NCBI GenBank assembly: GCA_023402395.1
Contig: JAEYGI010000040.1
Coordinates: forward strand, 1,081,115-1,145,114
Direction of reading: 5' to 3'
Length of the DNA stretch: 64,000 bases
Source: Bacillota bacterium
GTDB lineage: Bacteria > Bacillota > UBA4882 > UBA8346
A model generated the notes under the pieces. It did not search any database and was not told the origin of the DNA. It worked only from the letters and a program-made list of their open reading frames with translations. Numbering within the stretch: the stretch's first letter is position 1; the number at the start of each line of letters is the position of its first letter. Of this stretch, positions 32,848 through 42,679 are shown one piece after another. The position numbers were made by a program, and so were the translations under genes.

Positions 32848-34187
32848 AAATATCCTCCCATCATCGAACTGCTCATCCAACTCTCGGTTAATCCATAACC
32901 TAAAAACGCCAACACAATAAACCGGGCCGCCCTCGAATGCTCTATAACGCAGGCATTCCTGATGCTGATATTCCAAAAGACCAGCAATAACGCGATTAAA
33001 CTAAAAACTCCATATTCCAGCCAAAACTGCAAGTATAGTTGATGAGCATGATCAGCTACGATCCCCGGCTCTTGATACCAGGGGTAGAATGTCCCGAAAT
33101 TGCCAGGACTGATTCCCCAGGCCCAATGGTCGCCGAGAATCCGTGCTACGCCGCGCCAAATCTCCCACCGGTATCCCAAGGTGCCATCGCGCCAAGACCA
33201 GAGGCTGGCGATGCGCTTCCACAAGCCGGCTTGAGTCCCTACTCCCAATAATAATACGAGCATTATAGCTAACCGGCGTCCCCGGAGCATGCCGCAGAAA
33301 CGGATCGCTAAATATAATGCCGCCAACACCCAGGCGGTTCTCGAATAAGTAAGTGCCAGCGAAAGCAAAACCAAGCCCAGCAATAGGCCTAAGCCCAATC
33401 GATGGGAAAAACGGGTTTCCTCCAGCCAAAACTCGCCGATCCATATTAATAACGATAAAAGAAATAATCCATACAAATTTGGGTTGCCAAAGACCGAGTA
33501 AACCCGGATCGGGATTACTTCAGCCTGTTCCGCGCCGACCCAACCCGGCGGGGTCGGAATCCCGGACCAATACTGCAGATATCCAACGAGCATCCAAAAT
33601 ACGCCACTGATAATTATGGCTGTCCTGACTCGCCGGAGCCGCTCGGGATTAAAGGTCTTCGCCGCCAGCCAGGCTATCAAAAGCCAGCTTTGAAATTGTA
33701 CCAACTCATTCCAGTTTTGGTTTGGACCGGGTGCGGAAAAGATCGTGGAGACGGCGACGATCATTCCCAGGCCAAATAATCCTTTTTGAATTGGAGTACT
33801 ATTGCCTTGAATCAACAACCAAATGATCAAGAACGGCAGCAGCCCCATCCAGTAGCCAAACGCCGTCATCAAAGCAATGGCTACCGGGACTACTATCTCC
33901 ATCGCTTGATTGCACCATGAGAGGTTTCCTGCCTTTTCCCGCCATTTTCCAACGATTGAATTACTCAGAGTGCTGAATCCAACCCCGAGTGCCCGAAACA
34001 TACTTTTATCCCATACCGAAGCCCAATTCTTAAACCACTCCTGTAACTGAAGCCGGTGGAGAGAATCAGCCGTTAGACTACCCCGTGCCAATAGGCGAAA
34101 CTCCCTTAGAAATCCTATTGTCACACAACTGGGCCCAACCATTAAACGGTAAAATCTTGACCCATGGAATACCCGAAGAAGCTTCAT
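32796..34187 (-). CDS. O-antigen ligase / polymerase-like (Wzy-type) membrane protein
   Basis: The 463-residue protein has about ten membrane spans and the O-antigen ligase pattern: VYSVFGNPNLYGLFLLSLLI, LALTYSRTAWVLAALYLAIR, WRDGTLGYRWEIWRGVARI and the loop with PWYQEPGIVADHAHQLYLQF. Such proteins transfer or polymerise lipid-linked glycans on the outer face of the inner membrane. The ATG at 34187 overlaps the DUF4330 stop (ATGA). Its place beside csaB and tagA suggests it handles the surface glycan they build; the exact reaction cannot be told. Confidence 0.9.
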   Translation of the reverse strand: MKLLRVFHGSRFYRLMVGPSCVTIGFLREFRLLARGSLTADSLHRLQLQEWFKNWASVWDKSMFRALGVGFSTLSNSIVGKWREKAGNLSWCNQAMEIVVPVAIALMTAFGYWMGLLPFLIIWLLIQGNSTPIQKGLFGLGMIVAVSTIFSAPGPNQNWNELVQFQSWLLIAWLAAKTFNPERLRRVRTAIIISGVFWMLVGYLQYWSGIPTPPGWVGAEQAEVIPIRVYSVFGNPNLYGLFLLSLLIWIGEFWLEETRFSHRLGLGLLLGLVLLSLALTYSRTAWVLAALYLAIRFCGMLRGRRLAIMLVLLLGVGTQAGLWKRIASLWSWRDGTLGYRWEIWRGVARILGDHWAWGISPGNFGTFYPWYQEPGIVADHAHQLYLQFWLEYGVFSLIALLLVFWNISIRNACVIEHSRAARFIVLAFLGYGLTESWMSSSMMGGYFWLLIGMALAAQQERTV

Positions 34188-34690
34188 CGGGCCCGCGCCT
34201 TGAGATAATGAACTTCTCCGCTCAAACTGGTATAAAGGGTATGACACCTGAGCCGTTCCCCAACTCGAACCGCCAGTTTTCCGAGATATACCCCACTTCG
34301 GGCGGGGCCGACGATCACCCGCCCGCCTCTTTTTTGTAGTTCCAAACGAAGGTCGACGTTACGGGGCGACCGGGTCAGCACCAGTTTTCCGCCGGATTCA
34401 AGGATCAGCTCGGCCGGTTCCACCGTCTTACGTCGAATCTTACCGAGATAATAATTCCGACCATCCAGGAACAAATCCTGTCCAACCGTGACGCTATCCG
34501 CCACAAACGGAGGAATGTCTCGAACCAATAATCCGACCGTAACCGGACGCGTCTTGAGATCGAGCGGAACAGGGCGATGATCGGAAACGACCTTGATACC
34601 CAATGCCAGAAGCAGAATGATGACAGCCAAATCGACCGGATTGATCAGACCGAACAGTTTTCCGCTTTCATCAAGCCACGTTTGCCTCAT
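34184..34690 (-). CDS. DUF4330 single-span membrane protein
   Basis: The 168-residue protein starts DESGKLFGLINPVDLAVIIL, running into one membrane span, then a domain of about 120 residues (VGLLVRDIPPFVADSVTVGQ, DVDLRLEL-like NVDLRLELQKRG), matching the DUF4330 family found in Bacillota next to polysaccharide genes. Its role is unknown; most of it probably lies outside the inner membrane. The ATG at 34690 has GGGGGTG 5 bases upstream. Its stop overlaps the start of the O-antigen-ligase-like gene, so the two are coupled. Confidence 0.85.
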   Translation of the reverse strand: MRQTWLDESGKLFGLINPVDLAVIILLLALGIKVVSDHRPVPLDLKTRPVTVGLLVRDIPPFVADSVTVGQDLFLDGRNYYLGKIRRKTVEPAELILESGGKLVLTRSPRNVDLRLELQKRGGRVIVGPARSGVYLGKLAVRVGERLRCHTLYTSLSGEVHYLKARAR

Positions 34691-34759
34691 GGTATCACCC
34701 CCTATAGTGTAACCAAGTCGCAACCGACCAATCTAAGAAAAATGCCGGATACCCGGCCA

Positions 34760-36226
34760 TTAACGTTTCTTTGCAATCTCTTTCCGGAGCAATTCATTAA
34801 CCATACCCGGGTTAGCTCGGCCCTTGGTCTCCTTCATCATTTGCCCGACCAGGAAGCCAAGCGCCTGTTCTTTACCGGCCAGAAAGTCCGCCACCGATTT
34901 GGGATTGGCCTCAAGCACCTTGACTGCCAGCGCTGTTAATTCACCGGAATCACTAATCTGCACCAAGCCCTTCTCGGCTACGATCGCCTCCGGGTCTTTG
35001 CCGGTAAAGAACATTTCTTCAAAGACAGCCTTAGCGATCTTGCCGCTGATGGTACCGGCGTCAATAAGTTTCAGCATCTTGGCGAGTTGAGCCGGTTTGA
35101 GCTTAGCAGACTCCAGTTCAATCCGTTCTTGATTCAATAAGCGCGCCAGTTCAACCATGACCCAATTGCTGACGGTTTTGGCTTCACCGTATTCGGCCAC
35201 GGCAGCCTCGAAAAACTCGGCCATGGCCAGCGAACCGCTTATCAGGTTAGCGTCGTATTCCGGTAGGCCCCATTGTTTGACATAACGTTTGCGCCGCGAA
35301 TCAGGCATTTCCGGCAATCTTTGCCTGAGCTGCTCCACCCTATCTCGATTGATGGACATGGGCACTAGATCGGGCTCGGGGAAGTACCGGTAATCGCTGG
35401 CTTCTTCCTTGGACCGCATGAAGACCGTAACGCATTTGACCTCATCCCAGGTCCGAGTCTGTTTGACCATCTTCTCCCCGGAGTCGAGCAACCGGGCCTG
35501 GCGCTCAGCTTCATATTCAAGCGCGGCCTGAACGGCCCGGAAAGAGTTCATATTTTTAATCTCGGCCAGCACTCCAAATTCTTTTTGACCTTTGGGACGA
35601 AGCGAGATATTGGCGTCGCAGCGCAGCGAACCTTCTTCCATTTTACAATCGGAGACCCCGGTGTATTGAAGCAAAGTCTTTAATTTTTCAAGATAATCCT
35701 TGGCTTCCTGAGGGGACCGAAGGTCGGGCGCGCCGACGATTTCGATCAAGGGAATGCCACAACGGTTGTAATCCTGCATTGAGTAATCTGAGTCCAGAAT
35801 TCCGGCGCCGGAATGGACAGTCTTCCCGGCCTCCTCCTCCAAATGGACCCGGATGATTCCGATCGATTTGACCTGATCCGGATTGCCTTCCACGTCAATT
35901 TCAATCCAGCCATCCTTACAAAGCGGCAGATCATACTGGGAGATCTGATAGGCTTTGGGCAAATCGGGATAAAAATACTGCTTCCGGTCGAACTTACTGA
36001 ACTCGGCGATCGTGCAGTTTAGGGCCAGTCCGGCCATGATTGCGTAGTCCATGGCGGTTTCATTGAGCACCGGAAGCACTCCCGGGAGACCCAGGCATAC
36101 GGGACAGACATGGGAATTCGGTTCTCCTCCAAATTCAGTGGCGCACGAACAAAAAATTTTCGATTCGGTCTTTAGCTCCGCGTGGACTTCCAGACCGATG
36201 ACGATCTCATAATCTGACAAAGGCAT
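34760..36226 (-). CDS. gatB: Asp-tRNA(Asn)/Glu-tRNA(Gln) amidotransferase subunit B
   Basis: GatB binds the mischarged tRNA and activates its side chain in the GatCAB complex. The 488-residue protein shows YEIVIGLEVHAELKTESKIF, CSCATEFGGEPNSHVCPVCL (zinc), LGLPGVLPVLNE, RKQYFYPDLPKAYQISQYDL and the C-terminal YqeY-like tail ending GRANPGMVNELLRKE. The ATG at 36226 has AGGAGG 7 bases upstream. It follows gatA by 36 bases. Confidence 0.97.
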   Translation of the reverse strand: MPLSDYEIVIGLEVHAELKTESKIFCSCATEFGGEPNSHVCPVCLGLPGVLPVLNETAMDYAIMAGLALNCTIAEFSKFDRKQYFYPDLPKAYQISQYDLPLCKDGWIEIDVEGNPDQVKSIGIIRVHLEEEAGKTVHSGAGILDSDYSMQDYNRCGIPLIEIVGAPDLRSPQEAKDYLEKLKTLLQYTGVSDCKMEEGSLRCDANISLRPKGQKEFGVLAEIKNMNSFRAVQAALEYEAERQARLLDSGEKMVKQTRTWDEVKCVTVFMRSKEEASDYRYFPEPDLVPMSINRDRVEQLRQRLPEMPDSRRKRYVKQWGLPEYDANLISGSLAMAEFFEAAVAEYGEAKTVSNWVMVELARLLNQERIELESAKLKPAQLAKMLKLIDAGTISGKIAKAVFEEMFFTGKDPEAIVAEKGLVQISDSGELTALAVKVLEANPKSVADFLAGKEQALGFLVGQMMKETKGRANPGMVNELLRKEIAKKR

Positions 36227-36262
36227 GACGGTTCCTCCTTCTCGCGCTCGTGATCGGGGCAA

Positions 36263-37723
36263 TTATAAATTGGGCCGTTTCGTATGAAAATCGGTGTTTT
36301 GCTCAAAAGCATAGCCGGCCCGCAATAGAACCTCTTCCTTAAACGCCGGGCCCAGCAATTGAAGGCCAATCGGCTTGCCCTGATAAAACCCTCCCGGGAT
36401 AGAGAGTCCGGGAATCCCCGCCATATTACAGGTAATGGTGCAGAAATCCTCTAAATACATCTCCAGCGGGTCCTGGGTCTTGGAACCGATCTTGAATGCT
36501 ACCGAGGGAGCAGTCGGTGTCAAAATTAGATCGCAACTACGAAAAGCGCGGCTGAAGTCCTCTCGGATCAAAGTCCTCACTTTCTGAGCGCGGAGATAAT
36601 AAGCGTCATAATAACCGGAACTCAATGCGTAGGTACCGACCATAATTCTTCGCTTCACTTCGGGGCCAAAACCTTCCCGGCGGGTCTTCATGAACAATTC
36701 GACCGAATCGGAAACGGCCTCGTTCGTCCGATGCCCATAACGGACCCCGTCATAACGCGCCAGATTAGAGCTGGCTTCGGCGGGAGCAATGATATAATAA
36801 CTAGGAAGAGCGTATTGAGCATTGGGGAGCGTGACGTCCACCACTTCGGCGCCAAGTTCCCGGAAGACCCGTACCGCCTCTTCCACCGCTTGCCGGACTG
36901 GTTCACTGATTCCTTCGGCCAGATACTCCTTGGCCAGTCCGATCCGCAAGCCGGAGGCGCCCTTCTTCAATTCCTGCAGATAATCAGGGGCCGGAAGATC
37001 AACACAAGTTGAGTCCCGCCGATCATATCCGGCGATAATTTGCAATAACATCGCACAATCGGTCACATCCTTGGCAAGGGGACCGATCTGATCCAGAGAA
37101 GATGCATAGGCGACCAATCCATAACGGGAAACCCGTCCGTAAGTCGGTTTTAGTCCAACCACTCCGCAATGAGACGCCGGTTGCCGAATCGATCCGCCGG
37201 TATCGGAACCAAGAGCTAAAATCGTCTCATCGGCCCGGACCGCCGCTGCCGACCCGCCGCTGGAACCGCCGGGAACCGCTTCCAAATCCCATGGATTCCG
37301 AGTTGGAAACATCGCTGAATTTTCAGTGGATGACCCCATGGCAAACTCATCCATGTTAGTTTTTCCAATAATGATCATCCGTTCTTCCCTGAGCCGCTCA
37401 ACGACTCTGGCATCATACGGCGGCATATAATTCTCTAACATTCGCGACCCACATGTGGTCCGAAGCCCCCTGGTCGACATGTTATCCTTGACTGCCACTG
37501 GAATACCGGCCAGTGGCGGTAATTTTTTACCTCTGGCGATCGCATGATCGATCTCGCGCGCCTCTTCCAACGCCGCTTCTTCATTAATGGTGATATACGC
37601 CTTCACTTTCGGATCCACGGCGTAAATTCGATTGATGACCGCTTCCACTATTTCAGTGACTTTTATCTCTTTGCCCGCGATGGCTTGGCTCAATTCGTGC
37701 GCTGTTTGGTCATATAAGGCCAT
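36263..37723 (-). CDS. gatA: Asp-tRNA(Asn)/Glu-tRNA(Gln) amidotransferase subunit A
   Basis: GatA is the amidase subunit that frees ammonia from glutamine. The 486-residue protein has the amidase-signature triad: Lys in GIPVAVKDNM (about 78), and the two Ser of VPGGSSGGSAAAV and GSDTGGSIRQPA (about 150-175). The start LYDQTAHELSQAIAGKEI is normal for GatA. It lies 39 bases after gatC and 36 before gatB. Confidence 0.97.
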   Translation of the reverse strand: MALYDQTAHELSQAIAGKEIKVTEIVEAVINRIYAVDPKVKAYITINEEAALEEAREIDHAIARGKKLPPLAGIPVAVKDNMSTRGLRTTCGSRMLENYMPPYDARVVERLREERMIIIGKTNMDEFAMGSSTENSAMFPTRNPWDLEAVPGGSSGGSAAAVRADETILALGSDTGGSIRQPASHCGVVGLKPTYGRVSRYGLVAYASSLDQIGPLAKDVTDCAMLLQIIAGYDRRDSTCVDLPAPDYLQELKKGASGLRIGLAKEYLAEGISEPVRQAVEEAVRVFRELGAEVVDVTLPNAQYALPSYYIIAPAEASSNLARYDGVRYGHRTNEAVSDSVELFMKTRREGFGPEVKRRIMVGTYALSSGYYDAYYLRAQKVRTLIREDFSRAFRSCDLILTPTAPSVAFKIGSKTQDPLEMYLEDFCTITCNMAGIPGLSIPGGFYQGKPIGLQLLGPAFKEEVLLRAGYAFEQNTDFHTKRPNL

Positions 37724-37762
37724 GTTGTAACCCCCTTGTCAGATGTCGGCTAGCATTTAAGT

Positions 37763-38053
37763 CTAATCTTCCAATATCTTTGGAACTCTAAAGAAATTAT
37801 CGAGCCGCTCGGGGGCATTGGCAAGAACGGTTTCCGGATCCAGCGACGGTTCCACCCGATCCGGCCGGAAGACATTGGTCACGGGAATGGCGTGCGCAGT
37901 GGGCTCAATTCCGGCAATATCGATTCCGGACAATTGTTCCACAAAATTTAAGATCTCGTTCAATTGAACGGTATACGCCTCTTTCTCGGTCTCGCTCAGT
38001 TCCAAACGGGCCAGTCTAGCCACATGCTCCACTTCCGTTTTGGTCAAACTCAT
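37763..38053 (-). CDS. gatC: Asp-tRNA(Asn)/Glu-tRNA(Gln) amidotransferase subunit C
   Basis: The 96-residue GatC wraps around GatA and links it to GatB. It reads TKTEVEHVARLARLELSETE, then LNFVEQLSGIDIAGIEPTAH and ends NFFRVPKILED, the family pattern. I start at the ATG at 38053, 5 bases after GGAGGGGAG; the longer frame to 38104 lacks support. It lies 122 bases after ligA. Confidence 0.96.
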   Translation of the reverse strand: MSLTKTEVEHVARLARLELSETEKEAYTVQLNEILNFVEQLSGIDIAGIEPTAHAIPVTNVFRPDRVEPSLDPETVLANAPERLDNFFRVPKILED

Positions 38054-38175
38054 GGAAACTCCCCTCCAAATTCTGGCTGATTTCAGATAACACCATTTTA
38101 TCATTAAACAACGGATTATGGCCGATCAAAATAATTTTATTTACATCAAAATGACATTTTTTTGGAGCCAGCCGT

Positions 38176-40179
38176 TTAATTTGTTTCGTTCAATAATCGT
38201 TTGAACTGTTCTTCATCAATGATCTGTATTCCCAATTCCTGAGCCTTTTGTAACTTTGAACCGGCTTCTTTCCCAGCCACCACGAAATCGGTGTTTTTGC
38301 TGACACTAGAAGCCGCTTTGCCCCCGTGATTACGGATAGCTGCTTCTATCTCACCGCGATTGAACGTTTCCAAAGTTCCGGTGACGACCACCGTTTTTCC
38401 GGCCAATGTCTGAGGCACTTCAACCTCGTTTTGGATTTCATTTGTGTTTACACCCAGCTCAACCAGACGCTCAACCAGTTCCCGATTGTGTTTTTCTCCA
38501 AAATACTTAACCACGCTGCCGGCAATTTTGGGGCCAATTGTGGAAATCTCCGTCAATTCCTCGACACCGGCCGCCATTAAGCGCCTAAGCGTTCCATAAT
38601 GGGCCGCCAGTTCCCGGGCAGCTCCCTCGCCGACGTGACGAATCCCCAAGGCAAAAATGAGCCTAGCCAGATTATTTTGCTTCGATTCGGCAATCGCCTG
38701 CACCAAGTTGGAAGCCGATTTAGGCCCGAAACGTTCCAGTTTCACCAGATCCGCATATTTCAACCGGTATAGATCTGAAACATCATGAACCAAATCCGAT
38801 TCAATTAATTGAACGATAATCGCCTCGCCCAGCCCCTGGATATCCATGGCATCTCTGGAAACATAGTGAATGATCCCCTCTCGCAATTGCGCCGGGCAGG
38901 TGGCGCCCAGACAGCGGGCCACCGCTTCCCCGGGTTCGCGGTAGACCTCGGAGCCACATTCAGGACAGATGATCGGCATCTCAAAGACCCGCTCCATACC
39001 GTTTCGTTTCTCAGGAAGGGAACGAACCACTTCCGGAATTACATCGCCGGCTTTCTGAATAATTACGTGGTCTCCAATCCGGATGTCCTTCTCCTGTATC
39101 AGGTCTTCATTATGCAGCGTTGCGCGACCGACCGTTGAACCCGCCACCCGGACTGGTTCCAGAAGCGCCAACGGTGTCACGGCGCCGGTCCGCCCCACAT
39201 TGACTACGATATTCAGGACAGTAGTCTCTACCTGTTGCGCCGGAAATTTGAAAGCGATCTTCGAACGAGGTGCCTTAGCCGTATACCCTAACGCTTCCTG
39301 GTCTACCAAAGAATCGACTTTGACCACAATCCCGTCGATCTCATAGGGTAACTGGTCGCGATGCTCCTCCCAATAACGGCAGTATTCAATCACTGCCGCA
39401 ATTCCCTGGCAACGGCGTGATTCCGGGTTGGTCTTCAGACGTGAACTTCGGAGCAGTTCGAATCCACCCCATTGGGTTGCAAGGTTTCGGCCAGTTATAA
39501 ACAAGATGTCGTAAAAAAAGGCATCCAATGGCCGTTCGGCAGTGATTTTCGGATCGAGTTGGCGCAGTGATCCAGCCGCCGCATTGCGCGGATTGGCAAA
39601 CTTGGCTTCATCCTCGCGGCTGGCGTTTAACCCTTCAAAATCGGCTTTCTTGATGTAGACCTCGCCCCGGACTCCCAGTTCCGTTGGGCTGCCCGGCGGA
39701 AGCCGAAGCGGAATTGACTTAATCGTCTTGATATTAGTGGTCACATCTTCGCCGACATTACCGTCACCCCGAGTGGCGGCGGTCACCAGTAGACCTTCGC
39801 GGTAGGTCAAGGCGATTGTCAATCCGTCAATTTTCAATTCGGCAATATAAGAGATCTCCTCATCCCGCCCCAATGCCCGTTTCAGCCGTTCATCAAAGGC
39901 CTTCAACTCCTCGGGACTATAGGCGTTGGCCAAGCTGAGCAAAGGAACCGGATGACGAATCGATTGAAAAAGCGCTGACGGCATCCCGCCGACCCGCTGG
40001 GTAGGGGAATCGGGACTGGAATACTCAGGATATTCATTCTCCAGTCGAATTAATTCTTGCAATAAGCGGTCATATTCTTGATCGCTAATTTCCGGAGCAT
40101 CCTGAACGTAATATAAATAATTATGCCGTTCAATTTCTTCCCGTAATTCATCAATTTGCAGTCGTATGTTTTCTGTCAT
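38176..40179 (-). CDS. ligA: NAD-dependent DNA ligase LigA
   Basis: LigA seals nicks in replication and repair using NAD. The 667-residue protein has the Ia domain, the adenylation motif AELKIDGLTIALTYREG (active-site Lys at about 114), the OB fold, a four-Cys zinc finger (CPECGSEV ... CLGATCPAQL), helix-hairpin-helix repeats and a C-terminal BRCT domain (LAGKTVVVTGTLETFNRGE). The length is standard. It starts the long operon that continues into gatCAB and the surface-glycan genes. Confidence 0.97.
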   Translation of the reverse strand: MTENIRLQIDELREEIERHNYLYYVQDAPEISDQEYDRLLQELIRLENEYPEYSSPDSPTQRVGGMPSALFQSIRHPVPLLSLANAYSPEELKAFDERLKRALGRDEEISYIAELKIDGLTIALTYREGLLVTAATRGDGNVGEDVTTNIKTIKSIPLRLPPGSPTELGVRGEVYIKKADFEGLNASREDEAKFANPRNAAAGSLRQLDPKITAERPLDAFFYDILFITGRNLATQWGGFELLRSSRLKTNPESRRCQGIAAVIEYCRYWEEHRDQLPYEIDGIVVKVDSLVDQEALGYTAKAPRSKIAFKFPAQQVETTVLNIVVNVGRTGAVTPLALLEPVRVAGSTVGRATLHNEDLIQEKDIRIGDHVIIQKAGDVIPEVVRSLPEKRNGMERVFEMPIICPECGSEVYREPGEAVARCLGATCPAQLREGIIHYVSRDAMDIQGLGEAIIVQLIESDLVHDVSDLYRLKYADLVKLERFGPKSASNLVQAIAESKQNNLARLIFALGIRHVGEGAARELAAHYGTLRRLMAAGVEELTEISTIGPKIAGSVVKYFGEKHNRELVERLVELGVNTNEIQNEVEVPQTLAGKTVVVTGTLETFNRGEIEAAIRNHGGKAASSVSKNTDFVVAGKEAGSKLQKAQELGIQIIDEEQFKRLLNETN

Positions 40180-40316
40180 CTATCCACCAGCCGTCCTTAA
40201 CGCTATCCAAAATTACCAAGTAATTATCCATTTTCATTAAAAATCCTTCCCCAACTCAGTGATTTCAATCCGCAAAAATGAGCTCTCAACGATTGGCCCG
40301 TTATCATCCACCTAAT

Positions 40317-40345
40317 AAAAAAACTAGCTTTGTTGAAGCTAGTTT
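40317..40345 (-). terminator. Intrinsic terminator of the GNAT gene
   Basis: A perfect 10-bp stem (40321-40330 with 40336-40345), followed on the minus strand by a run of T (40317-40323, partly in the stem), 38 bases beyond the GNAT stop. Confidence 0.85.
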
Positions 40346-40382
40346 GGTTGGCATCCGGACAAGCCTTCAAGAGTTACCTTGT

Positions 40383-40829
40383 TCAGTTGGCAACCATTTG
40401 GGATTTTCCTTGAAAGCCGCATCGCTCATAAAATGCTTTGGCCCCGCTCTGCCAGAGATCCGTAGCGACTTCCAAACCGCGACATTCTTTTTCGATAATT
40501 TTCCCTTTTACAAATTCGACCAGCGCTCGCCCCACACCCCGGCCCCGGAACTCCTCGGTGACAATTAATTCCTGAATACTGGCGATCATACCGTGATGAT
40601 GCAAAACATCCAGATAATAAAGAGTAACCAAGCCGATTACTTTCTCATGAACCGTAGCCACGAATGCCTCACGATCCTTGAATGCCAAAAAGTTATTAAA
40701 AATCCTGGAAAAATCGCTTTCCGGCCCGAGAGCAGCGGTACCGACCAATTGCCGGTAGAGCCGGAAAACCGCCCGGTAATCATCTCCAATGACCGGTCGA
40801 ATTTGTAAGCCGTTTAATACCAGCCTCAT
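40383..40829 (-). CDS. GNAT-family N-acetyltransferase
   Basis: The 148-residue protein has the GNAT core: LQIRPVIGDDYRAVFRLYRQ at the start, ASIQELIVTEEFRGRGVGRA with the acetyl-CoA pyrophosphate loop (RGRGVGRA), and the C-terminal AKAFYERCGFQGK. It moves an acetyl group from acetyl-CoA to an unknown amine. The GGAGGTG ribosome site is 7 bases before the ATG. It is monocistronic, with its own terminator. Confidence 0.9.
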   Translation of the reverse strand: MRLVLNGLQIRPVIGDDYRAVFRLYRQLVGTAALGPESDFSRIFNNFLAFKDREAFVATVHEKVIGLVTLYYLDVLHHHGMIASIQELIVTEEFRGRGVGRALVEFVKGKIIEKECRGLEVATDLWQSGAKAFYERCGFQGKSQMVAN

Positions 40830-41054
40830 CCGATTTCACCTCCTTTTTTGAATTATTAATATTGAGCGGGTCTATCTATGCCGCAACAATTTTTGAGCGT
40901 AAGATATTGCGACATATTATACTCTTATATAGTTATATTATCGGAGAATGCCCCGCTTTTTTCCACCATAATTCAAAAATTTTTAATTACATTTCTGTAC
41001 TATTATCATATCCCAAACAAGTAAAAATTATCACGTTAAATTGTTAAATCAATA
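40830..41054. other. AT-rich intergenic stretch, no gene seen
   Basis: The gap between the GNAT gene and paaK (327 bases in all) holds the paaK-side hairpin and AT-rich sequence. A 61-residue plus-strand frame at 40862 has no ribosome site and Ile/Tyr-rich composition typical of chance frames. Confidence 0.5.
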
Positions 41055-41080
41055 ATAAATCCCCCTAGCGGGGGATTTAT
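41055..41080 (-). terminator. Likely terminator of paaK
   Basis: A perfect 11-bp stem ATAAATCCCCC / GGGGGATTTAT with a 4-base loop, followed on the minus strand by TATTGATTTAAC. It lies 76 bases beyond the paaK stop. Confidence 0.65.
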
Positions 41081-41156
41081 CCAGAAGAGCGAAATACACT
41101 TGTCACACTTGTTCTGCAATTAATTGATGAATTTGCATAGAGCCGATTTCGGGCGA

Positions 41157-42455
41157 TTACAGCTTTCGATTGTCTGTGACCCTTTTGGCCTTTCCCATGC
41201 TCCGCTCGATACTTTTCGGCTCGAGCAGCTTCACTTTGACGTTAATATTCAGCAAAGAAAAAATTTTCCGTTTGATTTTTTCGGCCAACGTTTCCAAATC
41301 CCGCAGGTTTCCAGTGAAAATTCGCTCGGGAACTTCGACGTGTACCTCCAACTGATCGAGATAGTCCACCCGATCCACAATCAACAAATAATGGGGTTCT
41401 ACCTCCTCGATCTCCATCAAAACGCTTTCGATCTGGGATGGAAATACATTGACGCCGCGGATGATCAGCATATCGTCGCTCCGGCCCAACGTTTTCTCCA
41501 TACGGACCGTGGTCCGGCCGCAAGCGCATTTCTCATAGTTTAGCGAAGTGATATCTTTGGTCCGGTAGCGAATAATGGGTAAAGCCTCCTTGGTCAGTGC
41601 GGTAATGACCAACTCCCCTTTTTCGCCGGGACCTTTCGTTTCTCCGGTCACCGGATCGATGATCTCCGGAATGAAATGGTCTTCGGAAATATGCATACCG
41701 CATCGGCATTGGCATTCCCCGGAAACCCCCGGGCCAATCACCTCGCTAAGACCATAATTGTCGGTGGCCAGAATCCCCCAAGCTCTCTCGATCTCTTTCC
41801 GCATGCTCTCTGACCAAGGCTCCGAACCGAACAAACCGACCCGCAACCGGAGTGAACCGGGTCCGAACCCCAGTTCATGGGCGACTTCGGCCATATGCAA
41901 CGCATAAGACGGTGTAGCCACCAGCGTAGTGGTGCCAAAATCCCTCATAATCCGGATCTGGCGCTCGGTATTACCGCTGGAAACCGGGATCACCGTGGCG
42001 CCAACCCGTTCCATTCCATAATGAAGCCCGAACCCTCCGGTAAATAAGCCATACCCGAACGAAATCTGGACGATATCCTCGCTGGTTACCCCGGCGGCGG
42101 TAATAAATCGGCCCACCAGGTTGGACCAAGTGACAAGGTCATTTTTGGTATACCCAACCACTGTCGGAATCCCGGTCGTTCCCGAGGAGGAATGAATCCG
42201 GACGATATCCCGGAGTGGCGCAGCGAACATGCCGTAGGGATAATTGTCGCGCAAATCGTTCTTGTTGGTAAACGGCAGCCGGCTCAAGTCTTCCAAGTGT
42301 TTGATATCCCCGGGTTTAATCCCTGCTTCATCAAATTTATGTCGGTAAAAAGGCACTTGCTGATAGACCCGATCCGCCACTTTTCGCAGCCGTTCGGCCT
42401 GTAAGCGCCGTAATGGCTCCCGTTCCATCGTCTCAAATTCCGGTTCCCAAATCAT
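41157..42455 (-). CDS. paaK: Phenylacetate-CoA ligase (PaaK family)
   Basis: The 432-residue enzyme belongs to the ANL superfamily PaaK branch: VRIHSSSGTTGIPTVVGYTK (P-loop), ISFGYGLFTGGFGLHYGMER, TDNYGLSEVIGPGVSGEC, RYRTKDITSL and the C-terminal RSDDMLIIRGVNVFPSQIES. It makes aryl-acetyl-CoA from the acid, ATP and CoA. In anaerobic Bacillota, PaaK homologues often accompany indolepyruvate oxidoreductases in aromatic amino acid breakdown; none is seen here. I start at the ATG at 42455, with GGAAGG 7 bases upstream. Confidence 0.93.
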   Translation of the reverse strand: MIWEPEFETMEREPLRRLQAERLRKVADRVYQQVPFYRHKFDEAGIKPGDIKHLEDLSRLPFTNKNDLRDNYPYGMFAAPLRDIVRIHSSSGTTGIPTVVGYTKNDLVTWSNLVGRFITAAGVTSEDIVQISFGYGLFTGGFGLHYGMERVGATVIPVSSGNTERQIRIMRDFGTTTLVATPSYALHMAEVAHELGFGPGSLRLRVGLFGSEPWSESMRKEIERAWGILATDNYGLSEVIGPGVSGECQCRCGMHISEDHFIPEIIDPVTGETKGPGEKGELVITALTKEALPIIRYRTKDITSLNYEKCACGRTTVRMEKTLGRSDDMLIIRGVNVFPSQIESVLMEIEEVEPHYLLIVDRVDYLDQLEVHVEVPERIFTGNLRDLETLAEKIKRKIFSLLNINVKVKLLEPKSIERSMGKAKRVTDNRKL

Positions 42456-42574
42456 GTCCTGTCCTTCCTTCGTTTTACGATTGGCACTCGTTTTAGAAGC
42501 CATGCGATAAAGTCTAACAATCTACCGATCCTTGCAGAAAACATTGAAAAACGACTTTATCCCTTGCTTCTCTG

Positions 42575-42620
42575 AGCTTTTGTGTACAACCCGGCTTTTC
42601 GGACAGGGTACACAAATGCT
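42575..42620. repeat. 13-bp inverted repeat between the symporter and paaK genes
   Basis: The arms 42575-42587 and 42608-42620 (core TTTGTGTAC / GTACACAAA) match with one mismatch around a 20-base centre. No T-run follows on the minus strand. It lies 60 bases beyond the symporter stop, about 120 bases upstream of the paaK start. It may be a 3' hairpin of the symporter mRNA or an operator for paaK. Confidence 0.55.
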
Positions 42621-42679
42621 TTTGAATAGAGCGCCTGTTTTTGAAATTTCATGGTTCAGCCGAAGCTGTCATGAGTGAA

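Noticed and set aside
40862..41047. 61-residue plus-strand frame
   Set aside because: AT-rich chance frame with no ribosome site and no recognisable domain.
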